From the NCBI RefSeq assembly GCF_003286415.2, contig NZ_CP043450.1, forward strand, positions 3,100,001 through 3,164,000: a DNA stretch of 64,000 nt, written 5' to 3'. The notes beneath the pieces were generated by a model that was given only the letters and a program-made list of their open reading frames with translations, ran no database searches and was not told the origin of the DNA. Shown here piece after piece: positions 27,659-37,244 of this stretch. The stretch comes from Mucilaginibacter rubeus. Lineage in GTDB: Bacteria > Bacteroidota > Bacteroidia > Sphingobacteriales > Sphingobacteriaceae. The position numbers and the translations under genes are program-made. Positions within the stretch are counted from its first letter, which is position 1; each line of letters opens with the position of its first letter.

Positions 27659-30109
27659 ATGAGATTGATCCGGATATCTATTTTAACCTTCTTTACACTT
27701 TTAATATTCAACTTTGCCAATGCACAAACCACAGGTGGTAAAATATCGGGAAGTGTTTTAGATGACGCTAAAAAACCACTTGACGGAGCAACTGTAACCC
27801 TGCTTATTGCAAAAGACTCAACAGTAGTAGGCACCCTGCTTGCCAACAAGGATGGCAGCTTCTTATTTCAAAACCTGAAAGAAAACACCTATACTATAAA
27901 AGCAAGCTACATAGGCTATAAAAATTACCGCAGCGAACCGGTAATTATCAGCAGGCAAAAAGCAGTTAATTTATCGCCGATTATTTTGGCGGCAGCAGGA
28001 AAAACCCTGAATGAAGTAGCTGTTACCGCAAAAAGATCATACATTCAGCAGAAGATTGACCGCACCGTGGTTAATGTGGGCTCACTGATATCCAATACAG
28101 GCGCCAACGCCCTGGAAGTACTTTCAAAAAGCCCCGGTGTGCAGGTAGATGCCGATGGTAATATAACTTTTAAGGGAAAAAGCGGCGTATTGGTAATGAT
28201 AGATGATAAACCCACCTATCTTTCGGCCTCAAACCTGGCTACTTATCTGCGTTCTTTGCCATCTTCGGCATTAGATCAGATTGAGTTGATGGATAACCCG
28301 CCGGCCAAATATGATGCTGCCGGAAACGCGGGCGTCATCAATATCAAGACCAAGAAAAATACCATTAAGGGTTTCAATGCGGTGATATCTGCTGATTACG
28401 CACAAGGCCATTACAGCCGTACCGACGAAAGCATCAACCTTAATTACCGCGTAAACAAGGTCAACCTGTTTGCCAACCTTTCTTACAACGGGCAACGCAC
28501 ATACCGGAGACTGGAAATTGACAGGGACTATTTGGACGATAACGGCGCCAAAACCTCGTCATTAAAGGATATTTCATACTTCAGGCCTTCAAGCAGCAAT
28601 ACCAATATCAAAGCCGGGATGGATTATTATATATCACCCAAAACTACCTGGGGTGTTGTTTTTACCGGCACGATATCGCGCGACCATGACAACAGCCCGG
28701 TATATAGCTTATCGTATGGCCCAAACGGTGGCCTGGATTCGAGCATCACTACTTCTAACTCGTCCCGGAATAAATTTGACAGCAAAGGCATCAACCTAAA
28801 CTATACTCATAAATATGACAGCACCGGTCGTACGCTTACTTTTGACCTGGATTATATCAACGATTTATCCGGCAGTAAACAGCTGTTTATGAATGACACC
28901 TTTTTACCCGATGGTACTTCAATCAATTCGCGTACACTCCGTGATGACTTGCCATCAACCATCAATATTTACTCTGCGAAAGCCGATTACTCTCATCCTC
29001 TTAAAGGCAAAGCCAAGTTTGAAGCGGGTATTAAAAGCAGCTACGTAAATACCGACAATGCCGCTAATTATTTCAATGTGGTTAACGGCGAAAGCAGTAT
29101 TGATTATAACAATACCAATCGTTTTTTATATAAGGAGAATATCAATGCCGCCTATGTTAATTTTAATAAAACCGTAGGCCGGTTCTCTATACAAACGGGG
29201 CTACGGGCCGAGAACACCAATGGCATCGGTCACCAGTTGGGGAACGCCCAAAGGCCCGACTCATCATTTGCCAATCATTACACCAATCTTTTTCCTACCG
29301 CCTATTTATCGTACAATCTGGATACAGCCGGTCACAAAGTGTTGGTTGCCTCTTATGGCCGCCGCATAGGCCGCCCAAGCTACGGAAGCTTAAATCCATT
29401 CACTTTTTTTGTGGATGAGTACACCTATTTTTCCGGCAACCCTTTCCTAAGGCCCCAATTTACCGATAACTATAAACTGGCCTACAGTTTCAAAAGCCTG
29501 TTCACCATAGCGGTTACCTACAACTACACAACCGACGTACAAAATGAAACTATTCATAGAGACGGCAAGATCTTTATAAGCACCACAGGCAATATAGGGC
29601 AACAAAAAACATGGGACTATTCGATCAACACAAATCTCCAGCCCGCTAAATGGTGGTCGGTAAACCTATATGCCGAAGTTTATAACAACACCTACCAGGG
29701 CGCATTTTATAACGGATACCTTCATGCTTCAAAATATACGTTTTCGGCCAATGGCAATAACCAGTTTACCATGTCCAAAAGCTGGAGCGCCGAGTTAAGT
29801 GGCTTTTATAATACCAGCGGAACTTACGGGCAATTTGTTTCTATCCCTACCGGTATGCTCAATGCTGCTATCCAGAAAAAGATCCTGAATAACAAGGGAA
29901 CCATCAAGCTAAACATGCGGGATGTTTTTCACTCCTTTAGTCCAAGCGGCACTATTACTAATATTGTGGGTGCTACAGCTACCTATCACAACTATTTAGA
30001 TACACAGGTAGCAACCCTGGCATTTACTTATAACCTGGGTAACTTAACCCATACCGCTCCCAAACGGGATACCGGTGGTGCCGAGAGCGAGCAAGGCAGG
30101 GCACATTAA
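27659..30109 (+). CDS. Outer membrane beta-barrel receptor-like protein
   Basis: An 816-residue protein of the TonB-receptor-like OMP_b-brl_3 group. It has a signal peptide (to about residue 22, NFANAQ), then a carboxypeptidase-regulatory-like domain (ISGSVLDDAKKPLDGATVTL). A plug domain contains VLSKSPGVQVDADGNITFKG, VMIDDKPTYLS and DQIELMDNPPAKYDAAGNAG. A beta-barrel fills the rest, with many alternating aromatic strands. The protein lacks SusC-specific features, and no partner SusD is adjacent. Likely an uptake or sensing receptor in the outer membrane; ligand unknown. A hairpin terminator follows at 30206. Confidence 0.9.
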   Translation: MRLIRISILTFFTLLIFNFANAQTTGGKISGSVLDDAKKPLDGATVTLLIAKDSTVVGTLLANKDGSFLFQNLKENTYTIKASYIGYKNYRSEPVIISRQKAVNLSPIILAAAGKTLNEVAVTAKRSYIQQKIDRTVVNVGSLISNTGANALEVLSKSPGVQVDADGNITFKGKSGVLVMIDDKPTYLSASNLATYLRSLPSSALDQIELMDNPPAKYDAAGNAGVINIKTKKNTIKGFNAVISADYAQGHYSRTDESINLNYRVNKVNLFANLSYNGQRTYRRLEIDRDYLDDNGAKTSSLKDISYFRPSSSNTNIKAGMDYYISPKTTWGVVFTGTISRDHDNSPVYSLSYGPNGGLDSSITTSNSSRNKFDSKGINLNYTHKYDSTGRTLTFDLDYINDLSGSKQLFMNDTFLPDGTSINSRTLRDDLPSTINIYSAKADYSHPLKGKAKFEAGIKSSYVNTDNAANYFNVVNGESSIDYNNTNRFLYKENINAAYVNFNKTVGRFSIQTGLRAENTNGIGHQLGNAQRPDSSFANHYTNLFPTAYLSYNLDTAGHKVLVASYGRRIGRPSYGSLNPFTFFVDEYTYFSGNPFLRPQFTDNYKLAYSFKSLFTIAVTYNYTTDVQNETIHRDGKIFISTTGNIGQQKTWDYSINTNLQPAKWWSVNLYAEVYNNTYQGAFYNGYLHASKYTFSANGNNQFTMSKSWSAELSGFYNTSGTYGQFVSIPTGMLNAAIQKKILNNKGTIKLNMRDVFHSFSPSGTITNIVGATATYHNYLDTQVATLAFTYNLGNLTHTAPKRDTGGAESEQGRAH

Positions 30110-30205
30110 CCTGCGTAACCCTCCCATAAGTAGCGCATACTTGCAGTATAATTGTTACATTAACGGTTAAAAACGTTATTGCATTTCAATCCATTTCTTC
30201 GATAT

Positions 30206-30250
30206 TTGGTTTAGCCGCGCAGATGTGTTGCGTGGCTAAACCAATTTACC
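30206..30250 (+). terminator. Intrinsic-type terminator after the receptor gene
   Basis: TTGGTTTAGCCGCGC (30206-30220) pairs with 30230-30244; 14 of 15 positions are Watson-Crick and one is G-T. The loop is 9 nt, and TTTACCTTTT follows. It lies about 100 bp after the receptor stop and before the oxidoreductase gene. Confidence 0.75.
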
Positions 30251-30341
30251 TTTTAAATTATCAAAGAAACAGGCGCTTACACAGTTAAGCGTTATTGCTT
30301 TTGGTATATAAAAACAACCTGCAAATCAAACTATCTACTAT

Positions 30342-31697
30342 ATGGAAAAATCACGCCGTACCTTTATCAGGCAGGCCGCATTAGCCGGTGCCGGAATTAT
30401 GCTTACCCCTAAAAGCTGGAGCGCGCAAAGTTACAAACGTATCATTGGCGCTAATGACCGTGTTAGGGTTGGCGTTGTGGGCTTTTCGGACAGACACAAA
30501 AGTTCGCATGTGCCCAGCTTCATGAACCATTATAAGGAGCTTAATTTTGATGTGGTAGCTGTATCTGATATCTGGAACAAACGACGTGAAGAAGGTGCTG
30601 CACTGTGGAAAGATAAAATGCAGCATGATGTAAAAGCGTATCGCAATAACGAAGAACTGTATGACAGCAAAACGGTAGATGCCGTATTTATCAGTACTGC
30701 CGATTTTCAGCACGCGCGCCATTGCATTGAAGCGGTAAAGGCCGGTTGTGACGCGTATGTAGAAAAACCGTTTGCCGAAACCATGGAAGATAACAGAGCT
30801 GCCTTAAAAGCGGTAAAGGAATCGGGCAAGATTGTGCAAATAGGCTCCCAACGCCGGAGTGGAGCTAATTATCATGCGGCCAACGATTTTATCCGTTCGG
30901 GAAAATTTGGCCCTATCACTATGGTTGAGCTTACCTGGAATGTAAACCAGCCCGGACGCTGGCGCAGGCCGGAACTTTTGAGCCAGCTAAAAGAACAGGA
31001 TACCGACTGGAAGCGCTTTATCATGAACCGCCCTTATGAGGATTTCGATCCTCGGAAATATTTGGAATACCGCTTGTTCTGGCCATACTCATCGGGGCTT
31101 GCCGGCCAGTGGATGAGCCACCAGATTGATACTGTACACTGGTTCAGTGGTTTAAAACGCCCACGCAGCGTAGTTGCCAATGGCGGTATTTATATGTGGA
31201 AAGATGGTCGCCGCAACTGGGATACCATACTTGCAGCATTTGATTACGGGCCACTTGAAGATCCTTCAACCGGTTTCCAGGTTACTTTTGCCTCGCGTAT
31301 GCATAATGGAGATGAGCATCCGGCCGAGATCTACTACTCAAACGGAGGCGAGCTTAATCTGATCACAAACAAGGTATCGCCCGAAGGTGGACTTACACAA
31401 AAAATGGCTGATGCCATGCACATGAAAGCCAACCTGCTGCCTGATCTTAACCTGGCCAATACAGAACAAGTTGTTGCATCTGCCAATACCGGAGGTGATG
31501 TGCTCACCTCAAACCACGTGCGTAACTGGATGGAGTGCGTACGCAGTCGTAAACAACCCAATGCCCCGGTTGAAGCAGGCTACAGTCATTCTATAGCAAA
31601 CATCATGACCAACGCGGCCGTACATACCGGCTACAAAGCCACTTTTGATGAAGCCAGCCAGGAGGTAATGGCTAACGGCAAGGTGTTTAAATATTGA
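30342..31697 (+). CDS. Gfo/Idh/MocA family oxidoreductase, exported
   Basis: A 451-residue NAD(P)-dependent oxidoreductase. The N-terminus MEKSRRTFIRQAALAGAGIM has a twin-arginine-like signal, so it is probably exported folded with its cofactor. The Rossmann region has VRVGVVGFSDRHKSSHVPSF, VAVSDIWNKRRE and AVFISTADFQHARHCIEAVKAG, and the family signature YVEKPFAET supplies the catalytic Lys. Many Bacteroidota members act on sugars or glycosides in the periplasm. It is followed 83 bp downstream by a DUF6807 protein; this pairing is common in Bacteroidota polysaccharide regions and points to a shared substrate. Confidence 0.92.
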   Translation: MEKSRRTFIRQAALAGAGIMLTPKSWSAQSYKRIIGANDRVRVGVVGFSDRHKSSHVPSFMNHYKELNFDVVAVSDIWNKRREEGAALWKDKMQHDVKAYRNNEELYDSKTVDAVFISTADFQHARHCIEAVKAGCDAYVEKPFAETMEDNRAALKAVKESGKIVQIGSQRRSGANYHAANDFIRSGKFGPITMVELTWNVNQPGRWRRPELLSQLKEQDTDWKRFIMNRPYEDFDPRKYLEYRLFWPYSSGLAGQWMSHQIDTVHWFSGLKRPRSVVANGGIYMWKDGRRNWDTILAAFDYGPLEDPSTGFQVTFASRMHNGDEHPAEIYYSNGGELNLITNKVSPEGGLTQKMADAMHMKANLLPDLNLANTEQVVASANTGGDVLTSNHVRNWMECVRSRKQPNAPVEAGYSHSIANIMTNAAVHTGYKATFDEASQEVMANGKVFKY

Positions 31698-31780
31698 TCT
31701 GCAGCCAGGTCATAAGCATTATCTGACTCTGTCTGTGTGTTAGCTTTAACACATAGATAGCTTTAACCTTACATCAAACA

Positions 31781-32827
31781 ATGAAGATCATAAAAAAATT
31801 AGGGCTTGCCGTTGCAGCAAACTTGATGTTGTTGCCGGCAGTACAAGCCCAAAAGGCCGAGCCTGTAAAACTGGTAAAAGCCACGGGCAATAAAATAGAT
31901 ATCCTGATAGGTGGCAAACCCTTTACCAGTTTCCTGTATCCGGATACGCTGGAAAAGCCGGTGCTATATCCGATACACTCGGCCAATGGCACCCTGGTAA
32001 CCCGCGGCTTCCCATTGGCTACACGCGCCGGCGATCCTACAGATCACCCGCATCATATTGGCCTCTGGTTTAATTTTGAAAACCTGAACGGACTGGATTT
32101 TTGGAATAACTCATACGCGATACCTGCCGCTAAAAAGAGCGGCTATGGCTGGATCCGTACCGACCGCATCCTAAAAATGGAGAGCGGCACAAAAGGTGTC
32201 CTGGCGTATCACGCCAACTGGACAAATCAGCAAAAACACGTTATACTGGAAGAGAATACCCGTTTTGAATTTAGCGGAAACGGGCAAGACCGGATAATTG
32301 ACCGTATAACCACACTCAAAGCTGATACGGAAGCATTTTTTAAAGATGCTAAAGACGGAATGCTTGGCCTTCGCCTGGCCCACGATCTGCAGATTCCGGA
32401 CCCGGCAGACCAAAAATTCACCGACGATAAAGGCAACATCACCATAGTAAAAGGCGGCGCCGATAAAATAGCTAATGGCACTTATTTAACCAGCGAGGGT
32501 AAGACCGGTAATGATGCCTGGAGCACCCGCAGTGTATGGTGCAAGGTATACGGCAAAATGGGTGCCGACTCGGTAAGTATCACCATTATTGATCACCCGC
32601 AAAACCCTAATTACCCTACTTTTTGGCATGCCCGGGGCTACGGTCTGTTTGCAGCTAATCCTTTAGGCGAAAAGGTATTTACCAACGGAAAATCGGAAAA
32701 GAACCTTACCCTGAAAAAGGGTGAATCTGTAACATTCAGATACCGGATCATTATCCATAACGGCAGCCAAACCAGCAGCAGCGCTCAATTAAACCAGGAA
32801 GCGGCGGCTTTTGGCAAAACGAAATAA
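31781..32827 (+). CDS. DUF6807 (PmoA-like) family secreted protein
   Basis: A 348-residue protein with a signal peptide ending near VQAQ. It shows the DUF6807/PmoA-like pattern: GGKPFTSFLYPDTLEKPVLYP, TRGFPLATRAGDPTDHPHHIGLW (His-rich segment) and TFWHARGYGLFAANPLGEKVF near the end. No catalytic role is established for the family. The name PmoA-like in databases does not mean methane oxidation here. It probably works with the preceding Gfo/Idh oxidoreductase. Confidence 0.8.
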   Translation: MKIIKKLGLAVAANLMLLPAVQAQKAEPVKLVKATGNKIDILIGGKPFTSFLYPDTLEKPVLYPIHSANGTLVTRGFPLATRAGDPTDHPHHIGLWFNFENLNGLDFWNNSYAIPAAKKSGYGWIRTDRILKMESGTKGVLAYHANWTNQQKHVILEENTRFEFSGNGQDRIIDRITTLKADTEAFFKDAKDGMLGLRLAHDLQIPDPADQKFTDDKGNITIVKGGADKIANGTYLTSEGKTGNDAWSTRSVWCKVYGKMGADSVSITIIDHPQNPNYPTFWHARGYGLFAANPLGEKVFTNGKSEKNLTLKKGESVTFRYRIIIHNGSQTSSSAQLNQEAAAFGKTK

Positions 32828-32843
32828 AATTACATCTCCCAAT

Positions 32844-32885
32844 AATAGCACATGAGGTATATAAATATATACCTCATGTGCTATT
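32844..32885. terminator. Bidirectional hairpin between convergent genes
   Basis: A perfect 19-bp stem (32844-32862 with 32867-32885; centre ATGAGGTATAT) has a 4-nt loop AAAT. It is the only marked structure between the DUF6807 gene and the permease gene, which converge here. The stem is moderately AT-rich and its T-tracts are short. Confidence 0.75.
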
Positions 32886-32897
32886 AATTAAGCCCAA

Positions 32898-35279
32898 TTA
32901 TTCACTTTTTAAACTTTTAACCGGGCTTGTTAATGCCGCTTTTATGGTTTGGATACTAACCGTAATCATAGTGATCACTATCGCGGTAATACCCGTTAAC
33001 ACAAATATCCATGGCGAAATCCCCGACCGGTAATCAAAATGCTGCAGCCAGTTATTCATCATATAAATTGCAATTGGTGTGGCAACCAGGAGCGAGATAA
33101 ATACCAGGGTAATAAAGTCGGTAGTTAACAATCTCCAAAGATTGAAAACTGTTGCTCCAAGTACCTTGCGTACGCCAATTTCCTTAACACGTTGTTCGGC
33201 CATGAAGGATGCCATGCCAAATAATCCCAGGCAACTGATAAAGATAGCCAGTGCTGCAAAAAACGCCGCCAGCTTACCAATACGCTGTTCGTTGCCAAAT
33301 TTTTGAGCGTATGCCGAATCCACAAAGCTATATTGAAAAGGTTGTTCGGGGTTGAAGTGTTTGAATACCTGTTGTATACTCTCGATAGCTTTTCCGGCAC
33401 TCATTTGAGGATTAATACGTAATAACACTGTCCCGGCAGCATCTTTATTAAAAAAGTAAATGCAAGGCTTTACCTCTCCATAAGGCGAATCAACAATAAT
33501 GTTGCTGATGACACCAATTATTTTGAAAGGATGCCCGTAAAAGGTGATATTTTCACCTACCGGGTTCTTCATCCCCATAAACTTTACCGCAGACTCATTA
33601 ACTACCACTGCCGATGAATCAGTCAGGTAATCTTTTGAAAAGTCCCTCCCTCCTTTAAATTGCCAGCCTGCGGTTTTTCCGTAATCAACAGAAACACCGT
33701 TTTGCTGAAAATCGACGCTTAAGTTCGGATCTTTCTCTTTCCACTCAATAGCGCTGGTGCTGCCCGCGGTTTGGGTAGGGTTTACATCACCTTCGGCAAC
33801 AGAAACAACAGCGCCGGTTTTATAAAGCTCATTTTTTAGCGCAGTAAAGCTCTTATGAACCTGGTCGGTGCCGGGATTAACAGCTAACAAGCCGTCCCTG
33901 CTGTAACCTACCGGCCGGTCCTTTGCAAACTGGATCTGCCTGAAAACAACCACAGTGCCGATGATCAGTGTTATCGATACCGTAAATTGCAATACCACGA
34001 GTACTTTGCGCGGAAGCGCCGCCAGTTTTCCTGCCCTGAATACCCCTTTGAGCACTTTTACCGGCTGAAACGACGACAGGTAAAACGCGGGGTAGCTTCC
34101 GGCAACAATCCCGGTAAATAAAGTAAAGCCCAATCCCAATAACCAGAACAAGGCGCTGCCCCACAGTATGGTCATTTGCTTTTCTGCTACTTCGTTAAAA
34201 AGAGGCAGACTCAACTGCACCATCACCAAAGAAATTACAAACGCCAGCGCTACACATAAAACCGACTCGCTAAAAAACTGGTAAATAAGCTGGCCCCTGG
34301 CCGAACCAATTGCTTTCCTGATGCCCACTTCACGGGCCCGCTTCTCCGACCTGGCTGTGCTCAGGTTCATGAAGTTTATGCAGGCCAGCAGCAATACAAA
34401 AACACCGATGATGCCAAACATCCATACATATTGAATGCGGCCCCCTGTGTTTTTGCCGTCTTTAAATTCATCGTACAAATGCCATTTGCTCATAGGATAC
34501 AAAAACAACACGGGTTTCTTTTTGGCAAGTACTGCGCTAACGTTGCGCAGCTTTGCATCTTTTATTTTCAGGGACAAAGCAGCAAGATCTGCATTGGGTT
34601 GCGTTTGCACATACAATGCACAAAAGTTGGGCCGCCAGGGCTCACTCATCGACCTGATATCGTTAGCGGTAAAGCCCATTTCCCAGGGCGCAATAAAACC
34701 AAGGCCGGCAAATGTTGCATTGTGGGGCATATCTTCAAACACACCGGCAACCTTCGCATTATAATGGTTATCAATCTTTAAAGTCCGGTTCATCGGGTCA
34801 GCATCGCCGAAGTAAGCTTTTGCTGTTGATGCCGATATCAAAACCGAAGTAGGATCTGTCAATGCATTACGGTTGCCTTTCAGCATTTTCAATGTGAACA
34901 TCTCAGGGCCCCCGGCTTCCATAAATACCCCGGTCCGGGTTAATTTTTTATTATCCAGCGCAAGCATATGATCGCCATAGCCGGCACTGTTTACCACCTG
35001 TTTAAAAAGACTGCCATAGCTTTTCCGCAATTCGGCTGCGAGTGGCAAGGGTACAGCCTGCCAGGTTTGCACCTCGCCATTATTGGTAACGTTTTGTATT
35101 ACCTGGGCGATGTTTCCTCGGTTTTGATGATTATTGTCAAACGATAATTCATCCCAGATCCAGAGACCGATCAGCATGGCCACTGCCATACCAACAGATA
35201 ATCCCGCGATATTGATAAAAGAGTGCACCTTGTTTTTAATAAGGTTGCGCCAGGCTATTTTCAGATAGTTTTTGATCAT
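32898..35279 (-). CDS. FtsX/MacB-like ABC transporter permease
   Basis: A 793-residue inner membrane protein. It begins MIKNYLKIAWRNLIKNKVHS with a transmembrane helix (about residues 20-40). A large MacB-type periplasmic domain follows, then three helices with an FtsX domain (WMFGIIGVFVLLLACINFMNLSTAR, EKRAREVGIRKAIGS). A second periplasmic domain and a second FtsX unit (MAEQRVKEIGVRKVLGATV) complete it. I chose the ATG at 35279 because family members start at this motif; a GTG at 35357 would add 26 unlikely residues. No ATP-binding gene is adjacent, so the partner is elsewhere. Such permeases often export antimicrobials or lipoproteins. Confidence 0.9.
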   Translation of the reverse strand: MIKNYLKIAWRNLIKNKVHSFINIAGLSVGMAVAMLIGLWIWDELSFDNNHQNRGNIAQVIQNVTNNGEVQTWQAVPLPLAAELRKSYGSLFKQVVNSAGYGDHMLALDNKKLTRTGVFMEAGGPEMFTLKMLKGNRNALTDPTSVLISASTAKAYFGDADPMNRTLKIDNHYNAKVAGVFEDMPHNATFAGLGFIAPWEMGFTANDIRSMSEPWRPNFCALYVQTQPNADLAALSLKIKDAKLRNVSAVLAKKKPVLFLYPMSKWHLYDEFKDGKNTGGRIQYVWMFGIIGVFVLLLACINFMNLSTARSEKRAREVGIRKAIGSARGQLIYQFFSESVLCVALAFVISLVMVQLSLPLFNEVAEKQMTILWGSALFWLLGLGFTLFTGIVAGSYPAFYLSSFQPVKVLKGVFRAGKLAALPRKVLVVLQFTVSITLIIGTVVVFRQIQFAKDRPVGYSRDGLLAVNPGTDQVHKSFTALKNELYKTGAVVSVAEGDVNPTQTAGSTSAIEWKEKDPNLSVDFQQNGVSVDYGKTAGWQFKGGRDFSKDYLTDSSAVVVNESAVKFMGMKNPVGENITFYGHPFKIIGVISNIIVDSPYGEVKPCIYFFNKDAAGTVLLRINPQMSAGKAIESIQQVFKHFNPEQPFQYSFVDSAYAQKFGNEQRIGKLAAFFAALAIFISCLGLFGMASFMAEQRVKEIGVRKVLGATVFNLWRLLTTDFITLVFISLLVATPIAIYMMNNWLQHFDYRSGISPWIFVLTGITAIVITMITVSIQTIKAALTSPVKSLKSE

Positions 35280-35480
35280 AACGATAATTTTAATTGGCAG
35301 CCGTGATTGAACAAAGAAGATTATTGTCGATATCTGTATAAGATACATGCCAAACACATAACAATCTATATATCAAAAAATTAAACAAAGATATCATTCA
35401 AAAAACTGTCCGCATACGGACAGCCTGTGTTCGGATATAGTAAAAGACATTATAGTCTCTGTTTCAGAATGATGCAACAT

Positions 35481-35514
35481 AAAAAGGCCGGTGCACTTTG
35501 TCAGTGAGCCGGCC
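35481..35514 (-). terminator. Intrinsic terminator of the DHA2 efflux gene
   Basis: GGCCGGTGCAC (35486-35496) and GTGAGCCGGCC (35504-35514) form a stem with two mismatched positions. On the minus strand the stem is followed by TTTTT (35485-35481), 30 bp after the gene's stop. This is the classic form. Confidence 0.8.
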
Positions 35515-35543
35515 CGGTTATTTCAAGACTTATAAAAGTGTAG

Positions 35544-37103
35544 TTAGTGCGCGTCCGGTACTTCTACCTTACCCGCTTTTACAGCCGCGCGTTTTTTTAT
35601 CGTCATGATCACCAACGGGATACAGCAGGCATTTAATATAGCCAGCAACAGAAAAGCATCCATATAACTAAGCAGGAAAGTTTGCCTGGTTATCGTATTT
35701 TCCAATGCACCAATTGACTGCTGTAACGCGCGCAAATAACTGGCTCCATGTGCTATGAAATTGCTGATAAAAGATTGTCGCCGTGCTATAGTTTGCGGAT
35801 CGGAAGCGGTTACATGCGTAATCAAAGCCATCCGGTTATCGGCCGCCCGGTGTGCGATATAGGTATTGATCAGTGCTATACCAAATGAGCCACCCATTTG
35901 CCGCATCATATTATTCAGGGCGGCTCCCTGCGGAATGTCAGCTGGCTTAAGCTCCGAAACTGCCAGTGCAGTTAAAGGAACAATGAGCAAGGCCGCTCCC
36001 AACCCGCGACAAATCAGCGGAATAAAGAAATAGGCGTTCCCAGTTTCGAGGTTAGAACCCGACATCATAAACCCAAAAATGGCCGATAAACCAAATCCCA
36101 GGATAATGAGATATTGCGGGCGGATCCCACTTTGGAGCATTTTACCTAAAAACGGCGAAATCATGGCAGCCATCAAAGTTCCCGGTAATAACATTGTACC
36201 AGTTTGAAAGGCAGAATAGCCGATAATACGCTGGGCGTACAACGGAAAAACAAATACCGCGCTGAACAAGCCAAACCCCAATACAAAGGTCATGATTGCA
36301 GAGATTGATAAAGTGGTGCTTTTCAATACACGCAGGTTAATAACAGGGTGTTCTATCCTTAGTTCCCACCAGATCAGTATCGCTAAGCTCAAAACGGAGA
36401 GTAAAGTAAGTATAATGATATAGGTTGCAGCAAACCAGTCGTCGGTTTCGCCACGCTCGAGTACTACCTGCAAACTGCCGACACCTACTGCCAGTAAAAA
36501 GATGCCAAACCAGTCGATACTCCGGCCATCTGCCGAAGGCTTGCTGGGTTTGAGGTAAATATATGATAACAACGCGGCCATTAATCCTATAGGGATATTT
36601 ACATAAAAGATCCATTGCCATGATAAGTTATCTACGATATAGCCGCCCATTACCGGGCCTATAGATGGGCCTATGATAATACCAAGGCTAAAGATTCCGC
36701 TTGCAGTTGCCCTTTCCTTCACCGGGAAAGTTTCAAATAATATCGACTGCGAAGTTGATAATAAAGCCCCGCCGCCAATACCCTGAAAAAAGCGGAAAGC
36801 GACAAGTTCCCAAAGATTATGAGAGAACCCGCATAAGGCCGAGGCAAGTGTAAATAAAAGAATAGAGCCGATATAATACTGCTTTCGGCCAATCTTCTCG
36901 GCCAGGAAGCTGGTCATGGGTATAATGATCACATTTGCAATGGCATACGAAGTAATAACCCAGGCCGTATCTTCAAGCGACGCGCCTAAATTGCCGCTCA
37001 TGGTATTAATTGACACGTTTACAATTGTGGTATCAATAAGCTCTATGATGGTTGATGTGATGATCGTTATCACGATGATCCATTTTCTGAAACCTGTTTC
37101 CAT
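35544..37103 (-). CDS. DHA2 family MFS drug efflux transporter
   Basis: A 519-residue proton-coupled exporter of the EmrB/QacA group with about 14 transmembrane helices. Characteristic segments are the first-helix ELIDTTIVNVSINTM (motif D1), ITSYAIANVIIIPMTSFLAEKIGRK (motif A) and SGIFSLGIIIGPSIGPVMGGYIV (motif C of antiporters). It may form a tripartite pump with an adaptor, but no emrA-like gene is adjacent. It is divergent from an AraC regulator gene with 141 bp between them, so that regulator probably controls it. A perfect -7 box ends 4 nt before the ATG. Confidence 0.92.
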   Translation of the reverse strand: METGFRKWIIVITIITSTIIELIDTTIVNVSINTMSGNLGASLEDTAWVITSYAIANVIIIPMTSFLAEKIGRKQYYIGSILLFTLASALCGFSHNLWELVAFRFFQGIGGGALLSTSQSILFETFPVKERATASGIFSLGIIIGPSIGPVMGGYIVDNLSWQWIFYVNIPIGLMAALLSYIYLKPSKPSADGRSIDWFGIFLLAVGVGSLQVVLERGETDDWFAATYIIILTLLSVLSLAILIWWELRIEHPVINLRVLKSTTLSISAIMTFVLGFGLFSAVFVFPLYAQRIIGYSAFQTGTMLLPGTLMAAMISPFLGKMLQSGIRPQYLIILGFGLSAIFGFMMSGSNLETGNAYFFIPLICRGLGAALLIVPLTALAVSELKPADIPQGAALNNMMRQMGGSFGIALINTYIAHRAADNRMALITHVTASDPQTIARRQSFISNFIAHGASYLRALQQSIGALENTITRQTFLLSYMDAFLLLAILNACCIPLVIMTIKKRAAVKAGKVEVPDAH

Positions 37104-37107
37104 AAAG

Positions 37108-37115
37108 CAAAATTA
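37108..37115 (-). promoter_or_regulatory. Candidate -7 promoter box of the DHA2 gene (leaderless)
   Basis: The minus strand reads TAATTTTG-CTTT-ATG. The box fits TAnnTTTG exactly and would start transcription at about the ATG. No clear -33 TTG was found at normal spacing. Confidence 0.5.
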
Positions 37116-37232
37116 CCTTCGCTCCTTACCGCCGCCATTATAGTATTCAAACAGGAAATTATAAAAATCAAACAAAGGCAATTTTATCAATCATCAAAAA
37201 GTCATAAATATTTATAATAATCAAATAAACCT

Positions 37233-37240
37233 TAACTTCG
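37233..37240 (+). promoter_or_regulatory. Candidate -7 promoter box of the AraC gene
   Basis: TAACTTCG is followed by TTTT and the ATG at 37245. It differs from TAnnTTTG at one position. The layout matches the leaderless-type boxes at 4539 and 37108. Confidence 0.35.
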
Positions 37241-37244
37241 TTTT

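Noticed and set aside
31736..31753. Small hairpin TGTGTTA/TAACACA after the oxidoreductase gene
   Set aside because: Only 7 bp of stem, no T-tract, and the following DUF6807 gene is probably co-transcribed. Too weak for a terminator.
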